Assembly (NCBI GenBank): GCA_949825065.1
Contig: OX463849.1
Location: 26,399,771 to 26,463,770, forward strand
Length of the DNA stretch: 64,000 bases
From: Odontocerum albicorne
Lineage: Eukaryota; Arthropoda; Insecta; Trichoptera; Odontoceridae
Direction of reading: 5' to 3'
The notes below the pieces were generated by a model. The model made no database searches and was not told the DNA's origin. It saw only the letters and a list, made by a program, of their open reading frames with translations. Positions within the stretch are counted from its first letter, which is position 1; every line of letters starts with the position of its first letter. Both the position numbers and the translations under genes were made by a program. Below are positions 29,185-40,079 of the stretch, piece after piece.

Positions 29185-29930
29185 TCTTATAGACATCCTT
29201 CTAGAAGTACGAGATTGCATGATATATTCCGGTGCGAGAGTAAACCTAACTATTACTTGAATTCTCCCGTACCCCGGATTGCATCGATCGGGTAATTATT
29301 ATGCTGAATTCTCGAACATATTTAGTGACAGTCTTAATTTGAACCATAAATTCAACACCATGGCGTTATCCTCGTCGATTTTTTTTCTTTTCGTTTGCTT
29401 TTTTATCTCAACTTTTCGAGATATTTGAAAATATGTTGACCTGAGCCTTGATCTCTCTTAAGTTTGTATTATATGTATGGTAGGTACTATGCATGTACAT
29501 TTTGCTTTCTGATATTTTTATATATGATTCATGTAAATGTTTATGCTTTTTGTGACAAGTTGGTACAATATTCATGCACCCTCAAAATTCTAATTTGAGT
29601 ATTACTATTGTAACTTTTTCAATGGTCGGTAAAAAATCGTACATTGTAATAACATTAAATTAAGCTATACCCTAAGTCTATTCATTCTCGGCCTGTTTTG
29701 CCTTCCTCTCCATTAACTTCAGACATATTTATTTATTAATCAAGGCGTGGTTGTTTTTTTGTTCTTCTTAATTTATCCGTATTCTGTGCTCTTTGGTTAA
29801 TATTCAAAGGAGACCAATGATTTCCTGGTCAGTATAATTAACGCTTCAAGTCTGAATCAAGTACGCCCTCCGATTTCATATGACTGTCAAACTATTTTTG
29901 GCGAAAAGCTTCTTTGTACGATGTATAAAT
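29185..29930. other. Gene-free stretch
   Basis: No coding region or family recognised. Confidence 0.35.
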
Positions 29931-29934
29931 TGAC

Positions 29935-30150
29935 TTATCTGGCCTAGTTGGTAAAACGCCAGTCTAACAACTCGGTGATTGCGAGTTTGATTCCCGTTGA
30001 AACTCAGATTTCTTTAAAAATGATTCCTGTCTGCTTTTCACTTAAGCCTTCTTTATTATATTTCTGGTTGGTTAGGAAAATATTGTCACGTGGCAATAAG
30101 CCCGCCAGGTTATAGTGTATACAACGAAAGTGTAATACAATAATACAATG
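29935..30150 (+). repeat. SINE family S3, best copy
   Basis: Box A TGGCCTAGTTGG (29940), box B GTTTGATTCCCG (29986), body CTGTCTGCTTTTCACTTAAG, and a 3' part TGGCAATAAGCCCGCCAG (30093) followed by GAAAGTGTAATACAATAAT. That 3' part is identical over 18 bp to the 3' end of LINE family Q, for example at 59496. Confidence 0.8.
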
Positions 30151-30239
30151 TTTTCTGGCATCATTTAGTGACTGAATATCACTCCAAATACGCCTTCATT
30201 TTAATGTTATATCTATGAAATAGTGTAACTTAAGAATCC

Positions 30240-30490
30240 TCTTGAATTACTCCAACCCATCAGCTTGCATATACTCCAGAAAAAATATATTCCATGATAT
30301 AGGGATCTATTTCAACTAGACGCTTTACTCCTCCAGTCAAACTCAACGTAACATGTCTTCCAGAGAGCATACCCCTGAAGTATAATTTCGTAATGTACTG
30401 CGGCGCAAGACCATTCAGAGCTTTGGATACCCTAAGACGACAGGCAATCTCTAGTGATCGAGTATGACCGTCAGTCAGAAGAGGCCTGTG
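30240..30490 (-). pseudogene. LINE ORF C-terminal remnant
   Basis: The minus-strand frame reads LEIACRLRVSKALNGLAPQY then ITKLYFRGMLSGR. The ALNGLAPQY block is typical after the reverse transcriptase of L2/CR1-group LINEs. Only this part is left. Confidence 0.5.
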
Positions 30491-30599
30491 TGTGTATTGG
30501 TTTATTGCGTGCAGGCTATTTGCTATAAGTATTTTTTGTGTTGCTTAATAGCCCTATAAACATTAATTATATAACCAACAAAAAAACAAATTCAGATAT

Positions 30600-30770
30600 A
30601 AAACTGTCTAAGAGTAATAAAACCAGTCTTAAAGTTAATCCGTCTGAAATCGAACCTGAAACGCTCGTCTGTTCAGCGTGAATATTAATCGTTGAACTAT
30701 GGCCGATATCATAAGACACAACTTCAAGTACACCCTTTCAGGACACTTTAAACAGTAAACTTCCTTCAAT
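30600..30770 (-). repeat. tRNA-headed SINE, family S4
   Basis: The complement shows box A TGGCCATAGTTCAACG and box B GGTTCGATTTCAG. A second copy in the same orientation lies at 61615-61775, sharing ATCGAACCTxAAxCGC and AGCGTGAATxxTxATTG. Confidence 0.65.
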
Positions 30771-31200
30771 GGGGGAGTTATTCGGTCGAATTTGCCTACA
30801 TCAACAATCAAGCTTGATTAAAATGAACCCAAATTTACTATGTACGAATGCGGGAGTAATATTTTAATGGAAATATTTTACACTCTAAGCTCATTTTCAA
30901 ACTAATTAACTAGACAGTCTTTACAATATTACTTAAACGTTTTCTCTTGTGCGATTTTCAGTTTCAGCTTTCACGATTTCAGCGCTCTATTAAATTTAAT
31001 GTAAATCCATTTCGTTTCAAAAGTGGTTTATGCGAGTCATACCCGCTGTTTGCAATAACCCACCCACCCAGGTTATTTAGATATATGTGTATATTTGCAA
31101 AAAATATCCAACCGACATCCAACTGTTTTGAACGATTGTTTGAAACATCACATTCGTTTGTATGGGCTTATAAGTACACACAATTTTTATATCGTAATTA

Positions 31201-32680
31201 TCTAGATATCTGCCCAAACATCATAGACTTATTTACTGGTCAAATAGTCTGGTGCAGGGGCTCTCATCTTGTGTTACGCGAAATTCTGGAGTTTCGAGGA
31301 TAACATTTGAGGTTCCGCAATAAAATTAGTTTATGTGCAATTTAAATATCTAGATATCTGCCCAAATATCATAGACATATTTACTGGTCAAATAGTCTGG
31401 TGCAGGGGCTCCCATCTTGTGTTACGCGAAATTCTGGAGTTTCGAGGATAACATTTGAGGTTCCGCAATAAAATTAGTTTATGTGCAATTTAAATATCTA
31501 GATATCTGCCCAAATATCATAGACATATTTACTGGTCAAATAGTCTGGTGCAGGGGCTCCCATCTTGTGTTACGCGAAATTCTGGAGTTTCGAGGATAAC
31601 ATTTGAGGTTCCGCAATAAAATTAGTTTATGTGCAATTTAAATATCTAGATATCTGCCCAAATATCATAGACATATTTACTGGTCAAATAGTCTGGTGCA
31701 GGGGCTCCCATCTTGTGTTACGCGAAATTCTGGAGTTTCGAGGATAACATTTGAGGTTCCGCAATAAAATTAGTTTATGTGCAATTTAAATATCTAGATA
31801 TCTGCCCAAATATCATAGACATATTTACTGGTCAAATAGTCTGGTGCAGGGGCTCCCATCTTGTGTTACGCGAAATTCTGGAGTTTCGAGGATAACATTT
31901 GAGGTTCCGCAATAAAATTAGTTTATGTGCAATTTAAATATCTAGATATCTGCCCATATATCATAGACATATTTACTGGTCAAATAGTCTGGTGCAGGGG
32001 CTCCCATCTTGTGTTACGCGAAATTCTGGAGTTTCGAGGATAACATTTGAGGTTCCGCAATAAAATTAGTTTATGTGCAATTTAAATATCTAGATATCTG
32101 CCCAAATATCATAGACATATTTACTGGTCAAATAGTCTGGTGCAGGGGCTCCCATCTTGTGTTACGCGAAATTCTGGAGTTTCGAGGATAACATTTGAGG
32201 TTCCGCAATAAAATTAGTTTATGTGCAATTTAAATTTCTAGATATCTGCCCAAATATCATAGACATATTTACTGGTCAAATAGTCTGGTGCAGGGGCTCC
32301 CATCTTGTGTTACGCGAAATTCTGGAGTTTCGAGGATAACATTTGAGGTTCCGCAATAAAATTAGTTTATGTGCAATTTAAATATCTAGATATCTGCCCA
32401 TATATCATAGACATATTTACTGGTCAAATAGTCTGGTGCAGGGGCTCCCATCTTGTGTTACGCGAAATTCTGGAGTTTCGAGGATAACATTTGAGGTTCC
32501 GCAATAAAATTAGTTTATGTGCAATTTAAATATCTAGATATCTGCCCAAATATCATAGACATATTTACTGGTCAAATAGTCTGGTGCAGGGGCTCCCATC
32601 TTGTGTTACGCGAAATTCTGGAGTTTCGAGGATAACATTTGAGGTTCCGCAATAAAATTAGGTTATGTGCAATTTAAATA
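31201..32680. repeat. 148-bp satellite array, ten units
   Basis: TCTAGATATCTGCCC recurs at 31201, 31349, 31497, 31645, 31793, 31941, 32089, 32237, 32385 and 32533, exactly 148 bp apart. Units 2-10 are almost identical. Unit 1 carries several differences. Units 6 and 9 share one substitution (CCCATATATC) and unit 8 has its own, so a block of three units was probably copied. Each unit holds the palindrome ATATCTAGATAT and a hAT-like CAGGGGCTCCCA. Unit length is close to one nucleosome core. There is no coding capacity. Confidence 0.97.
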
Positions 32681-32689
32681 AATAATATG

Positions 32690-33685
32690 TTTTTCCACTA
32701 TCCATTTTTTTTTGGTATTTTCAATAAATTATTTTTGATTTTCTGATTTGTTATTTTATTTATAATCGGGGAAAATTATGAGCGTTTCAATTTCAATCAA
32801 AGTGAATAGGATTCCGCCATTAAACTATGTTCGGAACCGTTGGTTTGGTGAATAAATAGACTAGTTAAAACGATAGGCTGCAGCAGATTAAACCTGCCGA
32901 TTGTCTTGAGTCTTAGATATCTTTGCCATCGAAATTTTGGTCTAGACTGTAGGCTTGCTGAAGTGCAACAACTTGCACACTACGCACCAATAAACGCACA
33001 CTCGTCTTCCATCCACAAGATGGCTGACAATCGTACCCGTGTCCTAATCATTATTGGCATCCCGGTTTTCAAATTTTTATTTAGACATCATTTCACTTAA
33101 ATTTACTTAGTGGTGTTTTTAAACCGACTTTTATATATTCAAAAACGAAATGTGTTTCAGGTGGTATTTTATTCTAAATTGCGCTATACAAGTCATATTT
33201 TTTTATGAATGGAATCAAGTGTTAAGAAATAATTTAACTTCATTAAGTCGAGACCATGTATCTGATAAACTAGCCTTATAATAAATTACGCGTTACTCGA
33301 ATAGTAATGAAAAGAGCCAAGCTTGGAATAAGCGTTACTATGACGGTGCGTACCTAATCCTGAATGGCAAAATCCGTCGACGAACTAAAGTCAACGATGT
33401 GGTCCAAAAAATAGTATTATTTATTTGGCTTTGAAAGTCAAAAAAATTTTTTTTACTTATATTTTTATACATAGAATGATCCAAAAATTTCCCGCCTAAC
33501 GATATAAAAAAGGTGATAGAATGAAACAAAAAAAATCTATGTAGTCACTCTGTAGTTAGATACGTTTAATAGAACGATTCGTTTATTATGCAATACCACT
33601 GAAAACATTTTTGGAGTTTTATTCTCCAAATTGTGTAACATTGGGAAATTTCTTGTTCGTCACTTTTTTTCCACGTAAATCGGAT
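32690..33685. other. Gene-free stretch right of the satellite
   Basis: A slightly GC-richer patch at 32880-33060 has an ORF of 64 codons without recognisable homology. The rest is AT-rich. Confidence 0.35.
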
Positions 33686-33689
33686 TTCC

Positions 33690-34300
33690 TTTTTTAAAAT
33701 ACAATATAATCATTAAGGACCAAGCCAGGACTATAATGTGAGTGATTCGGTTCGTGGAAACCACAGTGTTGAATATGAGCTTTTGCAGCAATATAACAGC
33801 AAGTGTGCCCTGGCGCACTGTCGTGCAATAATTTAACGCATTGTAACAGTTTGTCTTGGCGTTTTGTTTTTATGGCATCCTTCAATTTGTACATTAATGA
33901 TGCATAATACTTGACAGTAGCCTTAGTTATTTTTTTCTAAAAGTCAATTAGTAGATTTTCATAATTCCAAAAAAACGTTGACAAAATAATTTTTTAGGCT
34001 TCTGTCACCGTGATTTTATGAACAGTGGGGGTTCCAGATGGTGCCACTTCATGGAATCTCTTTTCCACAGACGACCATGGTGCAAAACCATAGTTTCATT
34101 CTCCGTGCAATCGCAGAACATTAACAATTCATTGCAACATTGAACATATTGCCTTTGGACAGCATTCGAGAGTTTTGGTGCCCACCTTGCGCTCTCTTTA
34201 TTAACACCAAGATGATGGTGCCGAATTCGAAGCACTGTGGTTTTGAAAAGTCCACACCTTACTGCTATTTCTTTTGATTTTATTCTTCTATCTTGTAAAA
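33690..34300 (-). pseudogene. mariner-like transposase relic
   Basis: Minus-strand fragments in order: TTVLRIRHHHLGVNKESARW with APKLSNAVQRQYVQCC (helix-turn-helix and WxPxL linker), ENETMVLHH (decayed first Asp block), WKRDSMKWHHLEPPLF, then LLHDSAPGHT (second Asp) and HYSPGLVLNDYIVF (third Asp block, DY retained). The order is that of SETMAR-type mariner transposases. Many frameshifts, and no terminal repeats seen, so this is an old copy. Confidence 0.65.
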
Positions 34301-34304
34301 CTCA

Positions 34305-34990
34305 CTTCCACTAATGCAACTGTTTCTGAAGTGCGTGCTTTTGTTGATTTGTCTTGACGAGGGTCATCTTCAATCGATTATCTGCCTAAGTGAAATTATT
34401 TAATTAAATTTTTCAATATGGAATATGATGGAGAAGATTCTTCGTAGACAGCATTGAAACGTCGTTTATTAACATTTCAGAACGCAACGAAACAACAATT
34501 CTTCTGTCGGCTCCAGTATATATAATATTGAAGGTAAAGGTATCAATTTTTATCTATCCATACACGCTATTATTTGTTCAGGACGGAGACTTTTGGACAA
34601 GCATCTTAAATGCTGCTGGTCTGGTTTCTTTCTGTTTGTGATGGTTGATCAGGAGGCTTATAAAAATGAGCTTAAAATTTTGATAGCGTTTGGTGTACAC
34701 TTTTTCATAAATTAATTTGTGAAATCTTTATTTACGTGCCTTTATAAAAAGTTTCTTTGATTTATTTTTATATTTCTTTTTGCTATTAAGAAGCGTTATT
34801 ATGTATGTTTATTTATTTATTAATTATCCACAAATTTAAAATGTTTTAATGGAAATGTGAACCGAAGAGTTCAAGTATTGTACATAATGTATAAACTCGT
34901 CATTTATGACAAGTGGTATCATTCCTTAATCACCAATTTCATATGTATTACCTAAATACTAAAATACCCAGCTGAAACATTCACCTTTCA
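34305..34990. other. Gene-free stretch left of the long LINE
   Basis: Nothing recognised. Part of it may be the 5' UTR of the LINE that follows. Confidence 0.35.
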
Positions 34991-35030
34991 TATATTTACA
35001 AATTCTTCAATTCCAAGTTGCAGTTGCACA

Positions 35031-35315
35031 TTGCACAGTGAAATGAACACCAATAAATTTGATTTTTACCATTGCTATCCTCTTCATCGTGAAACGACTG
35101 AAGAGGATTTAGAAATATACTTAAAAAAATTGGATGCTACCGGCTCATTCAAAGTGTCGAAATTGAAATCCCGCGGTGACTACTCGTCATTCAAGATCGG
35201 AATAGAGGTAAGCAAGACCGAATCAATGTTGTCTCCAAGTAATTGGCCCCGTAAAACCTTTTTGAAAAAATGGATAACCAATTTGGAGGCTCCTAAACTA
35301 CCGAGCCATTACTGA
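35031..35315 (+). pseudogene. LINE ORF1 C-terminal remnant
   Basis: 94 codons ending TGA. The part KFDFYHCYPLHRETTEEDLE with YLKKLDATGSFKVSKLKSRG, DYSSFKIGIEVSK and SNWPRKTFLKKW resembles the conserved C-terminus of ORF1 proteins in Jockey/CR1-group LINEs (SSFxV...WPxGxxVRxF). The zinc knuckles expected upstream are missing. The stop is in the same frame as ORF2, which is open directly after it. Confidence 0.65.
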
Positions 35316-38214
35316 CAGAATGGGAAAGAGAAGCGGAATACTTCGTCTCTCACAATACTTAATGCGTACTATCAGAATGTGCGCGGCTTGAAGACGAAGA
35401 CAATAATTTTTTTCAACAATGTTGCTGCTTCCAATCACTCTCTGATTGCACTTACCGAGACGTGGTTGGACGCCTCTGTCTATAGCCGTGAGCTTTTTGA
35501 TGGTAATTATTTAGTATTCCGACGCGATCGCTCGACCGCTGATGGAGTCTCCGCACACCGTGGTGGCGGCGTGTTACTTGGATTGAGAAACTCTGATTCG
35601 GTTCTTGCTGAACGAGTGTCATTCCTAGAAACGAGTAATGAAGATCTCTGGGTTAAAATCACTGTAAATAGTTTTTTAGTAATATTTGTATGCGTTGTTT
35701 ACTTCCCACCGAATACAACCGAGGAGAAATACTCGCTCTTCTGTACCAACATTTTAGCTCATGTAAATTACATACGAGATAGAAAAGTAGTAATTCTTGG
35801 CGATTTTAACTTAAATAGCGCGATAGGGGTACGGGAGGTTCAAAACGAATTTTTGTGTGTTTCAACTGCCTACAGCTTGATACAATTTAATAATATCAAT
35901 AATTTTAACGGCAGGCTTTTAGATTTAATATATTCAAATATTAGCACCAAGGTGCAACACGCCCCTTTTCATCTCGTACCAGAAGATCTTCATCACCCGG
36001 CACTAGAATTCGATCTCACAGTCTTCTTGATCAAGGATAAAATAAATGCGTCTCCAAAAAAATTTGAGAATCCAGTGTTTAAAAAATGGCGATTTGACAA
36101 AGGAGATTTCCATTCCTTATATCTGAAGACAAGGGATATTAACTGGGATCCCTTATATTCAATTTTAGACGTGAACGAGGCGGTAGCATATTTGTATGAA
36201 CATGTTTATTGCGTATTTGATGAGTGCTTTCCCGTAAAACCAAAAGAGCTACGTAAGTGGCAATACCCGAGGTGGTTCACAAGTGAAATTGTTGGGAATA
36301 TTAGACTTAAAGATTCTCTTCACAAAAAATGGAAACACTCTTGTCGTCTGAGTGACTACGATGCGTTCAAAAGTGCTCGCGCTCAGCTCAAACATAACAT
36401 TCGCACGGCTTATAAAGACTTCATAAGGAACTTAGAATGTCGAATGGTACGTGAACCAAAACTATTTTGGAATCATATTAAATCCATGCGTAACGGTTCT
36501 CCAGTGCTTAATGTTATGAATTGGGATGGGAATCAAATAACTGGTCCCGAAATATCTTCTGCATTCGCAAATTATTTTTCAACAGTTTATTGTAGGGACT
36601 CCGAGGCATTTGTTTTTGATGAACACCATACTTCCTCGGGATTTAAGCTAAGCATCACTACATTTGATATACTCAAACAAATAAAGTTGATGAAAAACAC
36701 GAAAGCAGTTGGGCCGGACGGAGTACCTACATTTTTTCTTAAGGGCTGTAGTGAATTGCTTTCTGCACCTCTTGCTTACATATTTAATCTTGTCTTCCGA
36801 GTCCATACTTTTCCAAGTGAATGGAAAAAGACTCGAGTTATTCCCATATTTAAAAATGGTTCTAAGGACGATATAACCAACTACAGACCTATCGCCATAC
36901 TTTCTTCAATAGCTAAGCTCCTAGAAATGTTTATGGATCGCACACTAAGGTCGTTAGTGGACCCATATATAATTGATGAGCAGCATGGCTTCAGAAGAGG
37001 CAGATCTACTGAATCCAATCTGATGGTCTTCACCGACTATGTTTCAAGGGCTGTAGATAGTGGCAATCAGATTGATTGTTCGTATCATGACTTTGCAAAA
37101 GCTTTTGATCGCGTCAATCACAAAAAAATATTAGAAAAAATGAGTGAACTTGGGATCCCAGGTAACTTACTAAGGCTACTGTCAGATTATCTTACAGATA
37201 GAAAACAATTTGTTTCACATGGAATCTACAACTCCGATTACTTCACTGCCTACTCAGGTGTTCCGCAGGGGTCTAATCTTGGACCTACCTTATTTCTTAT
37301 TTTTATTAATGATATAGGTAAAGTTATAAAAAAATCCACGTTTCTTCTATTTGCTGATGACCTCAAAATCTTCTATATGCTGTATGTATCTATTTGCTGA
37401 TGACTGCTTAGACCTACAGGCAGATCTCAACAACGTTTGTGAGTGGAGCTACAATAATAAATTATATTTCAATGCATCAAAGTGCAAAATTATGTCGTAT
37501 CATCGCTCACACGTCTTGAAATTCCATAGATATACACTAGAATCTATACCTATACCCCGCACAGATACTATTAAAGATCTGGGTGTCTTGTTCCACAGCA
37601 ATCTCGCGTTTGGTCCTCACATAGAAGTTATGTGCAACTCAGCTTATAAAACTCTAGGATTTGTTATGAGAATCTCTAAGTCGTTTGAAAACCAATTGGT
37701 GCTCAAAACGTTGTTTAATTCATTGATCCGTAGCAAACTAGAAAGCAATGCTTGCATTTGGAGCCCGGTGGGGGCGCAGAACTCGCTCATGGTGGAGAAA
37801 GTACAAAAAAAATATCTACGATATCTCTACATGAGTGAGTTTGGTGTCTATCCGTGGCTATATCCTACGCAGTTTCTGCTGGGCATGCTCGGGTATAACT
37901 CCTTGAGCGTAAGAAGAGATCTGCGTCTCTTGGTATACGTTGTCAAACTCGTTCGAGGAGTTGTGAGCTGTCCAGCATTACTACAAAGATTAGCGTTAAA
38001 TGTTCCTAACAATTACACTAGACTGCGCCGGCAGGAACTGTTCTCAATAACATACGCAAGAACGGGTCTTCCAGCCGCTATGCCTGTTGGAAGGGCCTTA
38101 ACTCTTCTTAACGGGACTGCTTCGGATATTGACATATTTCATATCACATTGCCAAAAGCAAAAGTAAATTTTCTTAGATTAAGCGCGTTAGAAAGCACTC
38201 ATCAACATACTTAA
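35316..38214 (+). pseudogene. LINE ORF2: endonuclease plus reverse transcriptase, one frameshift
   Basis: The frame opens right after the ORF1 stop and has no ATG at the expected start; coding begins near AYYQNVRGLKTKT. The AP-endonuclease has LTETWL (near 35450), GGGVLLGL and ILGDFNLN. The reverse transcriptase has KNTKAVGPDGVP, NYRPIAILSS (near 36880), QHGFRRGRSTESNL, YHDFAKAFDRVNH (first catalytic Asp), YSGVPQGSNLGP and LFADDLKIF (catalytic YADD-type box near 37350). The frame breaks by one base between 37365 and 37400 and resumes as DCLDLQADLNNVCEWS, running to TAA at 38214. The break lies beside a 16-bp direct repeat of the catalytic-box DNA (37346-37361 and 37389-37404). Total length is close to a full ORF2 (about 950 codons). 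It cannot make a complete enzyme. Confidence 0.92.
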
Positions 38215-38399
38215 GTGACTGAATATATATGTAACATACGTTTGTGTGTAAATACTCGTTTGTATACATATGCATTATTTTTTATTTTATATAATTTAAA
38301 AAAAAAAATTTCCCTGTAATTTTTCTTCTTTTTTAATGTCTTGTATTTTTCAATGTAATAGGGCTAAGCCTGTTTTGAAAAAATAAATAAATAAAAAGT

Positions 38400-39585
38400 T
38401 ATTTCACAAATAATTCCAAGCAACATACGAGTATATGCTGAATATTTGTTAAAACTTTATAACTTGATCAAATATCTGCTAGTAAAGCCGCTCCGAAATG
38501 TTTGAATGCAGTTTGAATGTATCTGACACTTAACAAGAATAACTTTCCTGAAATTATACGGTTTTCTGTGTATTTCATTTGTATGCTTTTGTACCCTTGT
38601 TATGTTATACAGACTTCGAAATCTAATTTTTCTCCATTGTCTTGTGGCATATACAGAACAGCATAATGTATTCACGGTTATTATTGCTGTCAGGCGACTA
38701 TGCGGTATCTGAATATGACGTCTTCGTTCCCAACAACTGGCTGTTCATAATTTATATCAGGCGATGCGCTTTGTCGTGAGTTGTGGCGACAAACATCGGA
38801 CAGCGCATTTCCTCTGCGACGAGGAAGGAAGTTACGTATCTTCATTTTTAATATTAAAATCATATTAATATATGTTTGACGTGTAAAATGCGTTTATGCC
38901 ATGATTAACCTTAATGTGGGTGATAAAACGCAGTGCGGTCAAACCGTGGCCAGGGCCAGGGCACAAGATATTGGAAACTTATCTATTTTATTAATACCCT
39001 AGAATTTGTTGTACGCTATTTTTCTTTGCCATTCGAACGTTTTTTCGGATATCATTTTGTGTACATAGTTATACATGATACATTTGGCGAACAATTTCTT
39101 CCAACTAGCCATCTTATCTTGGATACGTAAACGTGTTTTAATCCATGACAGATTTTAACTAAAAACCTTAAATTCACATAAAAATATAACTAAGCTCTAA
39201 TTAATAATGGTTGGACTGGAAGAAGGGGATTTGTTTAACCCTTCGTGTCCTGTGATGTGTAACTAGTACAAATTGCTTCTAAAAACTTGAATATCTCTAT
39301 AGATATAATAAATACTGGCTTCAGATTTTAGGTATTCCTCCGTAATACATTTACGCATTCAATGAAAATAATAATATTAATAATAATTAGCACTTATCGG
39401 CCACATCAGATATATTTTGTGAAAATCGAGAATAAATTCACCAATACAATCAAACATGTGCCAGTGTGTGACGTAGGTATATTCATTCTAAAAAACCGCT
39501 ATGGGAGAGGAAGCGACGCTATTCACGTCTCACTCTCACTCTACTTCGGTATATGGGAACGAAAGAAATAGAATCTCAATTCGCT
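38400..39585. other. Gene-free stretch with a GC-rich patch
   Basis: A CpG-richer patch lies at 38690-38840 (GGCGATGCGCTTTGTCGTGA, TCTGCGACGAGGAAGGAAG). Nothing in it could be identified. Confidence 0.35.
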
Positions 39586-39625
39586 CGCTTCAGTAGCTCG
39601 CGGGCTTTCGTTTGAGGTGGTCGCT
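39585..39625 (+). promoter_or_regulatory. Candidate core promoter (Inr plus DPE)
   Basis: TCAGT (39590-39594) is followed at the exact +28 position by GGTCGC (39619-39624), five of six matches to the downstream promoter element. It lies in a locally GC-rich patch (39490-39640). No coding exon is seen downstream, and about three such pairs are expected by chance in a window this size. Confidence 0.22.
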
Positions 39626-39857
39626 TTGCCCGTTTTGTGAACGTCGGTTGATGTTTTTTTTCATGTTTTCAGCAATTAAATTTCAATGGTTATCAGTTTT
39701 GTCTTCAAATTTAATTAATTTAAGCGATTGGCTATGAATATTCTTATTTTTTCGATTTTAAATCGCTCATTTTTACATGTATATTGAATATACAGCACCG
39801 GAACGCGCGGGTTTTTTTAGCACAGGAAGGAAAAGGTTAAAGATAATGAAGGGAAAG

Positions 39858-40075
39858 TTAGGATTGAAATGTATTCTGAGTAATGTAATATCTTGTCAGT
39901 TCTCTCTTCAACGTGATTAAGTGTGGTGCACATCTGATCACTTTTAGAAGTTCGTTCCACAGTTGCGCCGCGTGAACGACGCCGAACACTTGACACGACG
40001 ACATGTAATTAGGCATTTCACAGAGTAACGTCGCCTCCAGATATATGGTGTAACTCAAAAATGTCCGCAAGTAGA
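39858..40075 (-). pseudogene. LINE ORF2 C-terminal tail
   Basis: The minus-strand frame reads VVHAAQLWNELLKVIRCAPH then LITLKRELTRYYI. This matches the terminal block of many LINE ORF2 proteins (xxAxxLWNxLPxxIRxxxxLxxFKRxLKxxL). Only this tail is left. Confidence 0.6.
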
Positions 40076-40079
40076 AGCC

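Larger units (their letters stand above)
34990..38396 (+). mobile_element. Jockey/CR1-group LINE, about 3.4 kb
   Basis: An ORF1 remnant, a long ORF2 and a 180-bp 3' UTR ending GGGCTAAGCCTGTTTTG and an AAATAAATAAATAAAA tail follow in order. The 5' boundary is uncertain and ORF1 looks truncated. The coding sequence is GC-richer than its surroundings and has one frameshift, so the copy is young but inactive. No clear target duplication was found. Confidence 0.9.

Noticed and set aside
29940..30010. Possible tRNA gene
   Set aside because: Boxes A and B are present but there is no cloverleaf, and the body and tail repeat elsewhere; it is a SINE head. The same applies at 22096, 26880, 27757, 41189, 45380 and 56095.
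31201..32680. CRISPR-like regular array
   Set aside because: The whole 148-bp unit repeats with no variable spacers, in a eukaryotic genome; it is a satellite.
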